Assembly (NCBI RefSeq): GCF_018332715.1
Contig: NZ_BOQP01000052.1
Coordinates: forward strand, 1-64,000
Reading direction: 5' to 3'
Origin: Winogradskya consettensis
GTDB taxonomy: Bacteria; Actinomycetota; Actinomycetes; Mycobacteriales; Micromonosporaceae
Length of the DNA stretch: 64,000 bases
Both the position numbers and the translations under genes were made by a program. Under the pieces are notes generated by a model. It had not been told where the DNA came from. It searched no databases and saw nothing but the letters and a program-made list of their open reading frames with translations. Below, in pieces: positions 8,499 through 17,607 of the stretch; the first letter of the stretch is position 1; the number at the start of each line of letters is the position of its first letter.

Positions 8499-9767
8499 AT
8501 GGCACGGACTGGAATCGACACCTCGATCCTGCACAAGGGTGCGCACAGTGCGTCCTATTTTGATCTTGCTCGAAACGCGGGCGAGGGTGTGGAGATCGTC
8601 GACTTCTGCATCCCGTGCAACCCGTACTTCCCCACGCCGGAGATGTTCGACGAGCTCTCCCGCGACCTGAAGAACATCCTGAAGTACTACCCGAGCGACT
8701 CGGCCAGCATCACGGCCAAGCTGGCATCCGTGCTCGGCCTGCACCCGCAGACGGTGACGATGGCGAACGGCTCCACCGAGCTGATCACCTGGATCGACCA
8801 CCTGCTGATCAAGGAGAGCGTGGCGATCCCGATCCCCACGTTCGGCCGGTGGACCGATCAGCCGCTGGAGACCGGCAAGCGGGTCGACATGTTCCCGCTG
8901 CAGGAGCGCGACGGCTTCCGGCTCAACCTGGAGGAGTACGTCCGCTTCATCCGTGACCGCGGCACCCGCGTCGCGGTCGTGTGCAACGTCAACAACCCGG
9001 ACGGCAACTACCTCGCGCGGCGTGACGTGGTGCGGTTCATGGACGCGCTCAGCGACCTCGACCTGGTGGTCATCGACGAGTCCTTCATCGACTTCTCCGA
9101 CGCCGAGCAGTACCCGTCGGTCGGGCCGGACGCCGTCATCCGCCCCAACGCGGTCGTCCTGAAGAGTCTGGGCAAGAACTTCGGCCTGCACGGCATCCGC
9201 TTCGGATATCTCATGGCCAACCCGGCGATCGCCGGCAAGATCGGCAAGGCCCTGCCGAAGTGGAACCTCAACTCGCTCGCCGAGAAGGTCGTCTACATGA
9301 TCCAGGACCACGAGGCGGAGTACGAGGACAGCCTGCGCCTGCTCAGCCGGGACCGGCGCACGATGGCCGCGGAGCTCGCCCGGGTCCCGGGGCTCACCGT
9401 GTTCCCGTCGCAGGGCAACTTCATCCTGGTCAAGCTTCCGACGGAGTGGTCGGGGACCGGGCTGCGGGACTATCTGGTGGCCAACCACGGCGTCTACACC
9501 CGTGAGTGCGGCAACAAGCTCGGCATGACCAGCCAGTTCATGCGGCTCGTGGTGCGGCCGGCCCGGGACGTCGACCGGCTGCTCGACGGGATGATGGACT
9601 ACGGGCGGCAGTTCCGGGTGCGGGCGGCCTACCAGGAGATCGCGTACGAGGAGGACAACCGTGGTGTCTGGAGCCCGGCCGCCGAGGAGCAGCCCGACAA
9701 CCTGATCCAGTACCCGTCGACGCACCGCTCGCCCGAGTATGCCGGCCGGCGGGTCGTGAACGGCTGA
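8499..9767 (+). CDS. class I/II PLP aminotransferase
   Basis: A 422-residue fold-type-I aminotransferase resembling the HisC/CobD group. PLP-site features: CNVNNPDGNY, VIDESFIDF (Asp pairing the pyridine nitrogen), LKSLGKNFGLHGIRFGY with Lys226 as the Schiff base, and a late arginine in FMRLVVRP. Substrate unknown: it is not next to histidine or cobalamin genes. A C-terminal extension of about 40 residues (from about 380) is rich in acidic and aromatic residues and is not part of the catalytic fold. The ATG at 8499 has GGGAGG 4-5 nt upstream, inside a stable hairpin. Confidence 0.8.
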   Translation: MARTGIDTSILHKGAHSASYFDLARNAGEGVEIVDFCIPCNPYFPTPEMFDELSRDLKNILKYYPSDSASITAKLASVLGLHPQTVTMANGSTELITWIDHLLIKESVAIPIPTFGRWTDQPLETGKRVDMFPLQERDGFRLNLEEYVRFIRDRGTRVAVVCNVNNPDGNYLARRDVVRFMDALSDLDLVVIDESFIDFSDAEQYPSVGPDAVIRPNAVVLKSLGKNFGLHGIRFGYLMANPAIAGKIGKALPKWNLNSLAEKVVYMIQDHEAEYEDSLRLLSRDRRTMAAELARVPGLTVFPSQGNFILVKLPTEWSGTGLRDYLVANHGVYTRECGNKLGMTSQFMRLVVRPARDVDRLLDGMMDYGRQFRVRAAYQEIAYEEDNRGVWSPAAEEQPDNLIQYPSTHRSPEYAGRRVVNG

Positions 9768-10062
9768 GCCGAGCCGGTGTTGCAGGACAACCCGGAACCT
9801 TCTTCCGGAGCTTGTTCATCGACGCGCCGGGCTGGGTATACGTGCGCCACGCCGGTTGCGGTTGCCTGCTCTGGCCCGCGTACGTATAAATGGTCCTGGT
9901 TGTTCAGTTCTTGAAGATCATCTTTGCAGGTCAATGCTTTTGACGGCGTGGCTTACCACCATTGGGTGACCGAGGCGCGTACCGTGTTCCGAAACGCGCC
10001 CGGGTGGCTGACTCTCGGGAGCACGGACCCACGAGCGTTCAGGAACGGGACGGAGGCAACGC

Positions 10063-11148
10063 ATGCGGCCGGTACGCTTCGTCGCCCTCTCCGAGGACGG
10101 TCAGGCTCTGGTGCTCGCCGATGAGGTGGGCCGGCTCCTGGCTCTCCCCATCGACGACCGGATCAGCGGCGCCCTGCACCACGAGGCGGGCAGCGCGACG
10201 ACCGTCGCCGGCACCGCCGTGGCAGTCGCCAACGCCGAGGTCATGGCCTCACTGTCGCCTCGCGACATCCAGGCGCGCATCCGCTCCGGCGAGTCCGCCG
10301 AGGACGTCGCCCGGGTCGCCGGTGTCCCCGTCGACCGCGTCCTGCGCTACGCGGGCCCGGTGCTGCAGGAGCGGGCCATGCTGGCCCAGCACGCGCGCCG
10401 CACCCGGCTGAAGACCTCCGACTCGGGCGCACCGCTCGCCGAGGTGGTCGACGGCCGGCTCGCCCAGCACGGCATCGACACCGAAAAGATCTCGTGGGAC
10501 GCGTTCCGGCGCGAGGACGGCACCTGGCGCATCATCGCCACCTGGCCGTCCGGCAAAGCCACCGCCCAGGCCGTGTGGAACCTCGACAAGGGCCGCCAGG
10601 TCGTCTCCCCGCACGACGACATGGCGCAGTATCTCTGCGCCGAGCGCCCCACCCCGATCCTCGGCCAGGAGCCGGCTCCCGAGCGCGGCGCTCATGAGCG
10701 CGGCGGCCACGGTCTCCCCGGCCCGTCCCGCATCGCCGAGCCCACCCGCGGCGGCCGCGGCCTGCCGGCTTCCGACGCTCCCCGGACAGTTCGTGACCCG
10801 ATCCGGGCCGGCCGGGACGCGTTGCTTGCCTCACTCGACCGGCCGCTCGGCAACGACCGTCCGGGTCGCGGTCTCGAGCCCGCCGCGCAGGAGACCACCC
10901 GGCGTCCCGTTGCCGGGGGTGCCGCTGCGCTGCTCGGCGGCGGATCCGGTTCCGCGTTCGACGACGACGCCGACCTGCCCAAGGAGGTTCCGGCGGTGCC
11001 GAGCCTCGCGGTGCTGCGTCCCCGTCGCACGGTCGGCGCCCAGAACGAAGCCGAGACCGACGAGACGTCGGCCAAGCCCCGTAAGCGCCTGCCGAGCTGG
11101 GATGACGTGCTGTTCGGCGGCGGGCCCGCGGCTCGCGAGAGCTCCTAG
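10063..11148 (+). CDS. sepH: septation protein SepH
   Basis: A 361-residue actinobacterial cell-division protein. The N-terminal DUF3071 domain starts MRPVRFVALSEDGQALVLAD and contains the helix-turn-helix-like stretch SGESAEDVARVAGVPVDRV (about residues 73-91) needed for FtsZ filament bundling in Streptomyces and Mycobacterium. A middle WRIIATWPSGKATAQAVW segment completes the conserved part; the remaining half is disordered and Pro/Arg-rich, ending in the conserved PSWDDVLFG. The start has GGAGG 6 nt upstream. The 295-bp gap before it (9768-10062) shows no clear gene; it includes a TATAAAT at about 9886 that could be a promoter element. Confidence 0.92.
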   Translation: MRPVRFVALSEDGQALVLADEVGRLLALPIDDRISGALHHEAGSATTVAGTAVAVANAEVMASLSPRDIQARIRSGESAEDVARVAGVPVDRVLRYAGPVLQERAMLAQHARRTRLKTSDSGAPLAEVVDGRLAQHGIDTEKISWDAFRREDGTWRIIATWPSGKATAQAVWNLDKGRQVVSPHDDMAQYLCAERPTPILGQEPAPERGAHERGGHGLPGPSRIAEPTRGGRGLPASDAPRTVRDPIRAGRDALLASLDRPLGNDRPGRGLEPAAQETTRRPVAGGAAALLGGGSGSAFDDDADLPKEVPAVPSLAVLRPRRTVGAQNEAETDETSAKPRKRLPSWDDVLFGGGPAARESS

Positions 11149-11156
11149 AGCCGCAC

Positions 11157-11576
11157 CTAGCGGAGCTTGAGCCCGGCCGCCTTGAGCTCTTCCTCCACGC
11201 GCAGCCGTTCCAGGTCGCGGTCCATCCCGTCGAGCACGGCCAGTTGATGGCTCACCCCGAGCGCCTCGCTGGCCATCTGCAGATTGTTGTCATAGGCCAG
11301 CTGCACGGCGGCCTGCCAGCGAACCGACTCGGCGCACAAACCACTCGTACGCTCGCGGGACAACCGGCGCAGCTCGGCGGCGACGTATTCGATGCACGGG
11401 TCCGGCCAGGGTGGACGCACCCAGACGCTGCAGTCCGCGGCGAGGTGCCGATAGGCGTCACGGTTTCGCCGCGCACGGTTGTCCGCCGCGCGGCGATCAG
11501 GGTGCGACATGACGGTGCGGACGCCGGGCACGACGATCACCGGCAGCAGCACCGCTAGAAGCACAACGATGTGCAT
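11157..11576 (-). CDS. small membrane-anchored protein, unknown
   Basis: A 139-residue protein with an N-terminal hydrophobic segment (about residues 2-21) followed by a basic, helical, mostly soluble region rich in Arg, Glu and Leu (possible coiled coil at the C-terminus, DRDLERLRVEEELKAAGL). I do not recognise the family. The start at 11576 is preferred over a GTG three codons earlier because of a GGTGG upstream. It converges on sepH, leaving only 8 bp between stops. Confidence 0.5.
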   Translation of the reverse strand: MHIVVLLAVLLPVIVVPGVRTVMSHPDRRAADNRARRNRDAYRHLAADCSVWVRPPWPDPCIEYVAAELRRLSRERTSGLCAESVRWQAAVQLAYDNNLQMASEALGVSHQLAVLDGMDRDLERLRVEEELKAAGLKLR

Positions 11577-11667
11577 GATTGCCACCGACTGAAACTAAGC
11601 CAACGGTAATTGGAACGGACAGAGCCGTTCGGATGACTTGAGCTGCCAGTATTCCGACAGATCCACG

Positions 11668-12855
11668 TCAGCCGATCCGGCGGTCACGCCCTGCGAACCA
11701 GCCGGCGATCATCTGCGGGACCGTCAGCAAGGTCATCAGTGCCAGCGGCACGTGCCAGGTGCCGCTGCGTTCGTAGAGGGCGCCGACGACGAACGGGCCC
11801 GGGATCGACAACAGGTATCCGGTGCTCTGCGCGAAGGCGGAGAGCCGGACCACCACCGCGGGCGTCCGGCCGCGCATCGCGATCATGGTCAGTGCCAGCG
11901 GGAAGGAGAGGTTGGCGACGCCGAGCAGAACCGCCCACAGCCAGGGTGCCGCGGTGGGGGCGGCCCACAGCCCGCCATAGCCGGCGACGCCGAAGAGGCC
12001 GATGGCGACGGCGACCCAGCTCTGGCTGGTCAGCCGGCCGACGATCGCGGAGAGCGCGAACGAGAGCGGCACTCCGAGCACGGAGGTGACCGCGAAGAGC
12101 AGGCCAGCGGTGCTCGCGGACAGGCCCGCGTCCCGGAAGATCTGCGGGAGCCAGCCCATGATCACGTACGCGGCGGTGGACTGCAGGCCGAAGTACACGG
12201 CGAGGGCCCAGGCGACGGGGTGGCTCCGGAGGCGTACGGGGACCGCCTCGGCCTGGGCGGGTCCCCGGTCACGGTCGCGGGCCAGCAGGATCCATGGGGG
12301 TACGGCGACGGCGGCCACAAACGCCCACACCACCAGCCCGAAGCGCCAGTCCCCGCCGAACAACCCGCTGGTCAGCGGCACCGTCACGGCCGCCGCGGTG
12401 GAGGCGCCGAAGTTGAGCGCGACCGAGTAGAGGCCGGTCATCAGGGGCACCCGGTCGGGGAACCGCTGCTTGACGACGACCGGTAGGAGCACGTTGGCCA
12501 GGGCGATTCCGGCCAGGGCCAGCGCGGTGAAGGCCAGGAAGAGCGGCGCGCCGCCGGCGAACGGGCGCACGGCCAGCCCCAGCGTGAGAGCGGACGCCCC
12601 GAGCGCGATGGCGCCGCCGGTGCCCCAGCGCCGGGCCAGCAGCGGCGCCGAGGAGCCGATCAGGGCGAAGCAGAGCGCGGGCACGGAGGTCAGCAGGCCG
12701 GCGAGCGCCGCGCTCATGCCCAGGCTCAGCCGCACCTCCTCCAGGACCGGGCCGAGGCTGGTGACCGCGGGGCGCAGACTGATCGCCATGAGAACCAGAC
12801 CCGTGACGGCCAGGACACGGGAGGGGGTTCTGCTGCGGGTCTTGGCCATCGTCAT
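11668..12855 (-). CDS. MFS transporter, CynX/NimT type
   Basis: A 395-residue major facilitator with about 12 membrane segments. The start AVTGLVLMAISLRPAVTSLG with SLRPA in the first helix is the hallmark of the CynX/NimT (cyanate/nitroimidazole) group, which also includes unknown exporters. Substrate not predictable. It is divergent from a GntR-type regulator with only 22 bp between start codons, so both are almost certainly controlled together. No Shine-Dalgarno is present; TATGAT lies 6 nt before the ATG, pointing to a leaderless transcript. Confidence 0.83.
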   Translation of the reverse strand: MTMAKTRSRTPSRVLAVTGLVLMAISLRPAVTSLGPVLEEVRLSLGMSAALAGLLTSVPALCFALIGSSAPLLARRWGTGGAIALGASALTLGLAVRPFAGGAPLFLAFTALALAGIALANVLLPVVVKQRFPDRVPLMTGLYSVALNFGASTAAAVTVPLTSGLFGGDWRFGLVVWAFVAAVAVPPWILLARDRDRGPAQAEAVPVRLRSHPVAWALAVYFGLQSTAAYVIMGWLPQIFRDAGLSASTAGLLFAVTSVLGVPLSFALSAIVGRLTSQSWVAVAIGLFGVAGYGGLWAAPTAAPWLWAVLLGVANLSFPLALTMIAMRGRTPAVVVRLSAFAQSTGYLLSIPGPFVVGALYERSGTWHVPLALMTLLTVPQMIAGWFAGRDRRIG

Positions 12856-12877
12856 GAGCCCATCATAGAATCATGGG
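12856..12877. promoter_or_regulatory. interlocked divergent leaderless promoters with palindrome
   Basis: Only 22 bp separate the two start codons. On the plus strand TAGAAT (12866-12871) is 6 nt before the ATG at 12878. On the minus strand TATGAT (12862-12867) is 6 nt before the ATG at 12855. The two -10 boxes overlap by 2 bp. A CCCAT/ATGGG inverted repeat (12859-12877) spans both and is a candidate GntR operator. Confidence 0.55.
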
Positions 12878-13546
12878 ATGAATATGGGCCCCGTCCCCCG
12901 GGCGGAAAGTCTCTCCGGACGGGTGATCACCCGCCTCCGCCAGCAGATCACGTCGGGTGCGTGGCCGGTGGGCTCGCGCATCCCGACCGAGCCGGAGCTG
13001 GTCGCCGAGCTGGGCGTGGCCCGCAACACGGTGCGCGAGGCGGTGCGGGCGCTTGCCCACAACGGCCTGCTCGACATCCGTCAGGGCTCCGGCACCTATG
13101 TCGTGGCGACCAGTGAGCTGGCCGGGGTCATGCAGCGCCGGTTCGCGGACGCCGACCCCGGACACGTTCGCGAGCTGCGCGGCACACTCGAGGCCGCCGC
13201 GGCCGGGTTCGCGGCCCGGCGGCGCACCGATGACGACCTGGAACGCCTCGACGCCCTGTATGCGCAGCGCGAGCGGGCCTGGTCCGACGCCGACCGCGAC
13301 GGGTTCGTCGACGCCGACGCCGCGTTTCACCGGGCCGTGGTCGCCGCCTCGCACAACGAGGTGCTGATCGAGCTTTACGCCGACCTCGGTCAGGTCATCC
13401 GGGAATCGCTGAGCGGGCATTTCGGCACCGCCCTGCGCCCCGAGGAGTACATGGACCACAGCGGCCTGGTCGACGCGATCCGGGCGGCGGACCCGGCCTC
13501 GGCAACCGCCGAGGCCGCGGCCCACATCTCAGGCCGCGGCCTTTGA
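12878..13546 (+). CDS. FadR-type GntR transcriptional regulator
   Basis: A 222-residue regulator. The winged helix-turn-helix (about 13-75) has the GntR signature in IPTEPELVAELGVARNTVRE and DIRQGSGTYV. The C-terminal all-helical FCD domain has the metal/ligand motif DAAFHRAVVAASHN and a late HSGLVDAI histidine. It probably represses the adjacent divergent MFS gene and itself through the shared 22-bp intergenic palindrome, responding to a small carboxylate-like ligand. Its last 18 bp overlap the convergent MFS gene at 13529. Confidence 0.83.
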   Translation: MNMGPVPRAESLSGRVITRLRQQITSGAWPVGSRIPTEPELVAELGVARNTVREAVRALAHNGLLDIRQGSGTYVVATSELAGVMQRRFADADPGHVRELRGTLEAAAAGFAARRRTDDDLERLDALYAQRERAWSDADRDGFVDADAAFHRAVVAASHNEVLIELYADLGQVIRESLSGHFGTALRPEEYMDHSGLVDAIRAADPASATAEAAAHISGRGL

Positions 13547-14890
13547 CGACCGCGAGGTAGCCACGAGCGGCTGACCGGCCGGCGCGTCCGGCTCGGCAAG
13601 CGGCGCATCCGATGTGAGAGGCGCTTCCGGCGCGGTGCGAATGAGGGTCAGGCCCGGCCGGGCGCCGCCGTGCACGCTGAGCTTGTCGCCGCTGACCCGC
13701 AGCTGCCACACCAGCGCCGCGGTCCCCGCGACCAGGCAGAACAGGCCGGCGACCCAGATGCTCGACGGCACTCCGTAGCGCTCGCCCCACCAGCCTGCCA
13801 GCGACGCGCCGATCGGCGTCGTGCCCAGGAAGACCAGCACGTAGAGCGCCATCACCCGGCCACGGAACTCACCGTGCACGCCCATCTGCACCCGATGGTT
13901 GGCGGCCTGCGCCAGGTATATCGAGAAGAAGCCGGTGGGTACGAGCAGGATCATCGCCACGATGAAGTTCGGCGCGAAGCCGACCGCGACCTCGAAGACG
14001 CTGAAGGCGAGTGCCGCGCCGAGGACGACGTACGCCCCGGGCCTGGCCCTGCGTCGGCTGCCCGCAAGCGCCCCACCGAGCGCACCCACCGCGAGCGCCG
14101 TGGTCAGCAGCCCGAACGTCGACGGACCGGCATTGAAGTTGATCTTCGCCAGCGAGGCGAGGGTGACCGGGAAGTTGAAGCCGATCATGCCGACCGCCGC
14201 CATGAGCACTATGGGCAACAGCAGGTCGTGACGCCGCCACACGTACCGGAGGCCGTCGATGATCTTCGTGTCGCCCTTCTTGACCGCCTTGTTGGAGCGG
14301 TAGAGCGCCGCGACGTTCATCGACGTGTACGTGAAGATCGGCGCGATCGCGAGCACCGTACTGATCAGGAACACCGGCCCGGTCCCGAAGATCGCGAGGG
14401 CCAGACCGGCCAGAGCCGGGCCACCGATGCGGGCGGTGTTGAAGGTCGCGGCCGACAACGCCAGCGCGTTGGGCAGCAGCGGCATCTCGACCAGCTCCGA
14501 GACGAACGCCTGGCGCACCGGGGTCTCGACGGCGTTGGCGATGCCGAAGAGGCTGGCGAACAGGAAGACGTGCCAGAGCTCCACGATGCCGCTGGCGACC
14601 AGGATCGCAAAGACGATCGCGGTGACCGCGAAGACCGAGTTGGCGATGACCAGCAGCACCCGCTTGTCGTAGCGGTCGGCGAGCTTGCCGCTGAACAGCG
14701 TGAGCAGCAGCACCGGCAGGAACTGCAGCGCGGTGACCACCCCGAGCGCACCCGGAGAGTTGCCGGACAGGTCGAGGACCAGCCAGTCCTGGGCGGTGAA
14801 CATCATCCACACGCCGACCAGCTTCACGAGCTGGCCGATCGAGAACAGCCGGTAGTTACGGACCCGCAAGGAACTGAAAACTTCCCGCAC
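13529..14890 (-). CDS. MFS exporter regulated by MarR-type neighbour
   Basis: A 453-residue major facilitator starting VREVFSSLRVRNYRLFSIG, a form common in actinobacterial multidrug-type exporters. KLADRYDKRVLLV is motif A and VETPVRQAFVSELV the helix 4-5 segment. The GTG at 14890 has AGGAGG 9 nt upstream; the longer open frame only overlaps the marR end. The C-terminal 65 residues are a Pro/Ala-rich cytoplasmic tail. It lies 71 bp downstream of a MarR regulator in the same direction, the usual layout for a drug- or toxin-responsive efflux operon. Confidence 0.83.
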   Translation of the reverse strand: MREVFSSLRVRNYRLFSIGQLVKLVGVWMMFTAQDWLVLDLSGNSPGALGVVTALQFLPVLLLTLFSGKLADRYDKRVLLVIANSVFAVTAIVFAILVASGIVELWHVFLFASLFGIANAVETPVRQAFVSELVEMPLLPNALALSAATFNTARIGGPALAGLALAIFGTGPVFLISTVLAIAPIFTYTSMNVAALYRSNKAVKKGDTKIIDGLRYVWRRHDLLLPIVLMAAVGMIGFNFPVTLASLAKINFNAGPSTFGLLTTALAVGALGGALAGSRRRARPGAYVVLGAALAFSVFEVAVGFAPNFIVAMILLVPTGFFSIYLAQAANHRVQMGVHGEFRGRVMALYVLVFLGTTPIGASLAGWWGERYGVPSSIWVAGLFCLVAGTAALVWQLRVSGDKLSVHGGARPGLTLIRTAPEAPLTSDAPLAEPDAPAGQPLVATSRSSKAAA

Positions 14891-14961
14891 TCGGGTGCGC
14901 CTCCTCCATCGGTCGTACGCGTACTGACGTCGCGTGACGGAACGACGGGAGGCAGTGGCCG

Positions 14962-15408
14962 TCAGGCCCTGGCCACCTGCTGGAGAATCTCGGCGGCCCG
15001 TTCGAGCGCGTCGCGTTCCTCCGTGCTGAGCTCCTCCAACTGCTGGGCGAGCCACTCGTTGCGAGCCTTCTCGAACTGCACGTACACAGCCCGGCCCCGC
15101 TCGGTCGCCGCCAGGATGACCTGGCGCCGATCGGTCGGGTGGGGTGTCCGCGCGACGAGCCCGCGCTCCTCGAGCTTGCCGACGATCTTCGTCATCGTCG
15201 GCGGCTGAACCCGCTCCACGTCCGCCAGCTCCCGTGGGGTGAGCGCCCCGGCCAGCTGAAGGCTGGTCAGCGCCGAGAGCTGACTGAACGTCAGATCGCC
15301 CACGGGACGCTCCTGGCGCACCCGCCGGTTGAGCCGGGTGATCGCTTCGCGCAGCGAAATGGCCAATTGCTCGGCTGTCGCCCGCTCTGCCACCGACCGC
15401 TCCATCAC
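14962..15408 (-). CDS. MarR family transcriptional regulator
   Basis: A 148-residue winged-helix regulator. Wing signature: RGLVARTPHPTDRRQVIL, preceded by the recognition helix region QPPTMTKIVGKLEE. It starts GTG-ATG (15408 or 15405). Expected to repress itself and the downstream MFS exporter until a ligand binds. A perfect TTAGC/GCTAA palindrome lies 7 bp upstream of the start, where a MarR dimer would block the promoter. Confidence 0.87.
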   Translation of the reverse strand: MMERSVAERATAEQLAISLREAITRLNRRVRQERPVGDLTFSQLSALTSLQLAGALTPRELADVERVQPPTMTKIVGKLEERGLVARTPHPTDRRQVILAATERGRAVYVQFEKARNEWLAQQLEELSTEERDALERAAEILQQVARA

Positions 15409-15414
15409 AGTTAT

Positions 15415-15427
15415 TTAGCCTAGCTAA
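15415..15427. promoter_or_regulatory. candidate MarR operator
   Basis: TTAGC-CTA-GCTAA is a perfect inverted repeat 7 bp upstream of the marR start codon. A degenerate second GGCTAA half-site follows at 15435-15440. On the minus strand it overlaps TAGGCT, a possible -10 box. Autorepression is inferred from position. Confidence 0.5.
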
Positions 15428-15460
15428 TGAGCTTGGCTAACGACATGTTCCACGCGTATG

Positions 15461-15502
15461 ACCGTGGTCACCGGGCACGGTAACGCACCCGGTGACCACG
15501 GT
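15461..15502 (-). terminator. strong hairpin downstream of the NCS2 permease
   Basis: A perfect 15-bp stem: ACCGTGGTCACCGGG at 15461-15475 pairs with 15488-15502, with a 12-nt loop. It lies 6 bp past the permease stop codon (15508) and has no U-tract, as is common for actinobacterial terminators. It also insulates the marR promoter. Confidence 0.7.
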
Positions 15503-15507
15503 TCCTG

Positions 15508-16983
15508 TCAGAGCAGGGTCTCGAGCGGCCCACGCAGGAAGTACAGAACGAAGAGCGCAGCCACGCCGTAGAGCAGCGGGTGCACCTGGCGAGCCTTGCC
15601 GACGGCGAGCTTGATGACGACGTACGCGATGATCGCGGCACCGATGCCGTTGGAGATCGAGTACGTGAACGGCATCAACGTGATCGCGAGGAACGCCGGG
15701 ATCGCGATCTCGTAGTCGGTCCAGTCGATCTGGCGCACCGACAGCATCATCAGGAACCCGACCACGACCAGCGCGGTCGACGCCGCCTCGAACGGCACCA
15801 CCGTGACCAGCGGCGCGAGGAACATCGCCACCAGGAAGAGCCCACCGGTGACCAGGTTGGCGACGCCCGTACGAGCACCCTCGGCCACACCGGACGCACT
15901 CTCGATGAATGACGTGTTACTGGACACACTGGCCGCACCACCGGCCGCGGCGGCAACCGAGTCGACCAGCAGGATCTCCCGGGTCCGCGGCGGCATCCCG
16001 TCCTCACCGACCAGGCCACCCTCCTGCCCGACGGCCACCATCGTGCCCATCGTGTCGAAGAAGTCGGTGATCAGCAGCGTGAAGACGAACATCAGCACGA
16101 CCAGCACGCCGGCCCGCGACCACGAGTCCAGCACGTTGAACTTGCCGAGCAGCGACAGGTCCGGCAGATCCACGATCTTGTCCGGCAGCGTCGGTACGTT
16201 CAGCGACCACCCCTCCGGGTTCGGCTTACCGTCGACGAACGACGGCCCGATGTGCCCGATCGCCTCCACGATGATCGCCAGCACGGTGCTGGCCAGGATC
16301 CCGATCAGGATCGCGCCCTTCACCTTGCGGACGAAGAGCACCAGCGTGATCAGCAGCCCGACGCAGAAGACCAGCAGCGGCCAGCTCGTGAGCTTCCCAC
16401 CGATCCCCAGCTCGACCGGCACGGTGGTCCCCGACGCATCCGGGATGCGCCGCACAAACCCCGCGTCGACCAGCCCGATGATCATCAGAAAGAGGCCGAT
16501 GCCGACCCCGATCGCGGTCTTCAGCTGCGTCGGCACGGCCTTGAAGACCGCCGTCCGCAGCCCGGTCAGCACCAGAATCGCGATCAGAACGCCTTCGATG
16601 AACACCAGACCCATCGCGTCGGCCCAGGTCATTTCCGGAGCGATCTCGTACGCGACCAGCGCGTTCACTCCCAGCCCGGCCGCAAGCGCCAGCGGGAACC
16701 GCGCCACGACGCCCATCAGGATCGTCATCACACCGGCCACCAGCGCCGTACCCGCAGCCAGCGCCGTGATCGGCAGTTTCGCCCCGGTCGCATCCACACC
16801 CGCCGCGAGAATCAGCGGGTTGAGCACCACGATGTAGGCCATCGTGAAGAACGTGGCAAACCCACCCCGAACCTCACGCCCGACCGTCGAGCCCCGCGCG
16901 GTTATCTCAAAGAACCGATCAAAACCATTCTTAGGTGTACGCCCAGACGAGTCGACACTCGCATCGGCGGAAGCAGTGGACAT
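15508..16983 (-). CDS. NCS2 family purine permease (AzgA/PbuG type)
   Basis: A 491-residue inner-membrane permease with 12-14 hydrophobic segments. FEITARGSTVGREVRGGFATFFTMAYI (quoted in parts: ITARGSTVGREV, GFATFFTMAYIV), NALVAYEI, FVFTLLITDFFDTMGT and SSNTSFIESASGVAEGARTG are signatures of the AzgA/PbuG adenine/guanine/hypoxanthine proton symporters. It probably imports hypoxanthine, adenine or guanine. The start at 16983 has GGAGG 5 nt upstream. It is divergent from the DUF2530 gene. I saw no purine-riboswitch-like element in the 130-bp upstream region. Confidence 0.85.
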   Translation of the reverse strand: MSTASADASVDSSGRTPKNGFDRFFEITARGSTVGREVRGGFATFFTMAYIVVLNPLILAAGVDATGAKLPITALAAGTALVAGVMTILMGVVARFPLALAAGLGVNALVAYEIAPEMTWADAMGLVFIEGVLIAILVLTGLRTAVFKAVPTQLKTAIGVGIGLFLMIIGLVDAGFVRRIPDASGTTVPVELGIGGKLTSWPLLVFCVGLLITLVLFVRKVKGAILIGILASTVLAIIVEAIGHIGPSFVDGKPNPEGWSLNVPTLPDKIVDLPDLSLLGKFNVLDSWSRAGVLVVLMFVFTLLITDFFDTMGTMVAVGQEGGLVGEDGMPPRTREILLVDSVAAAAGGAASVSSNTSFIESASGVAEGARTGVANLVTGGLFLVAMFLAPLVTVVPFEAASTALVVVGFLMMLSVRQIDWTDYEIAIPAFLAITLMPFTYSISNGIGAAIIAYVVIKLAVGKARQVHPLLYGVAALFVLYFLRGPLETLL

Positions 16984-17115
16984 GTACGCCTCCACGCAGG
17001 ATCAAACACTGTTACCACGCGCATCGAAGCAGGTTGTCGTCCCCGTTGAAAGATCAGCGGTGTTACAACCGTCACGCGTCCCCACGGGCGATCTCCCGGG
17101 ACGTACCCTCAAGCA

Positions 17116-17607
17116 GTGGCTGACCTGTCCCCCGCACCCTCACCCTCGGCCTCCCCTGCCCCGGGCGAGCCTGCCGCGGCCCAGCCTTCCCCCGCCCAGC
17201 CTTCTCCGGGCCAGCCTTCTCCGGCCCCCGCTGCTTTGAGTTCCGGTCCCGGTCAGGTCTCGGCTTCAGGTTCGGGCTCGGTCTCGGGTCCAGGTTCGGC
17301 CTCGGGCCCGGCTTCGGCTTCGGAGGGGACGCGGCTGCACGGCCTCGACGCGGTCACAGGCACCAAACCCCGCCCGGAACCCCTCGACCCACCGATGGTC
17401 CCATTCGCGCTCGGCGGCATCGCCATCTTCATCCTGGCCGGCGCGATCCTCCTCATCGCCGACGCCCGCGACTCCTGGCTCTGGACCTGCCTCGCAGGCA
17501 TCATCTGCGGCATCCCGGGCCTACTCACCATGCTCCGCCACGACGCCAACCGCCGTCGCCGACGAGCCCTGTCCCACCCCGAGTTCACCATCAACGACCC
17601 AGCCTGA
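17116..17607 (+). CDS. DUF2530 membrane protein with Pro/Ser-rich N-terminus
   Basis: A 163-residue protein. The C-terminal half is DUF2530: PLDPPMVPFALGGIAIF, then two membrane segments (about 97-117 and 125-143) and a basic RRRRRA tail. Residues 1-70 are a low-complexity Pro/Ser/Gly region made of degenerate QPSP and GSGS/GPGSAS units (TTCTCC-GGCCAGCC type repeats at the DNA level), longer than in typical family members. GTG start. Function of the family is unknown. Confidence 0.65.
   Translation: MADLSPAPSPSASPAPGEPAAAQPSPAQPSPGQPSPAPAALSSGPGQVSASGSGSVSGPGSASGPASASEGTRLHGLDAVTGTKPRPEPLDPPMVPFALGGIAIFILAGAILLIADARDSWLWTCLAGIICGIPGLLTMLRHDANRRRRRALSHPEFTINDPA

Noticed and set aside
9924..10124. 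66-residue ORF before sepH
   Set aside because: It overlaps the sepH start in another frame and has no ribosome binding site or motif.
16984..17115. Purine riboswitch upstream of the NCS2 permease
   Set aside because: No three-way-junction core or conserved loop sequences are visible on the minus strand of this short, GC-rich gap.
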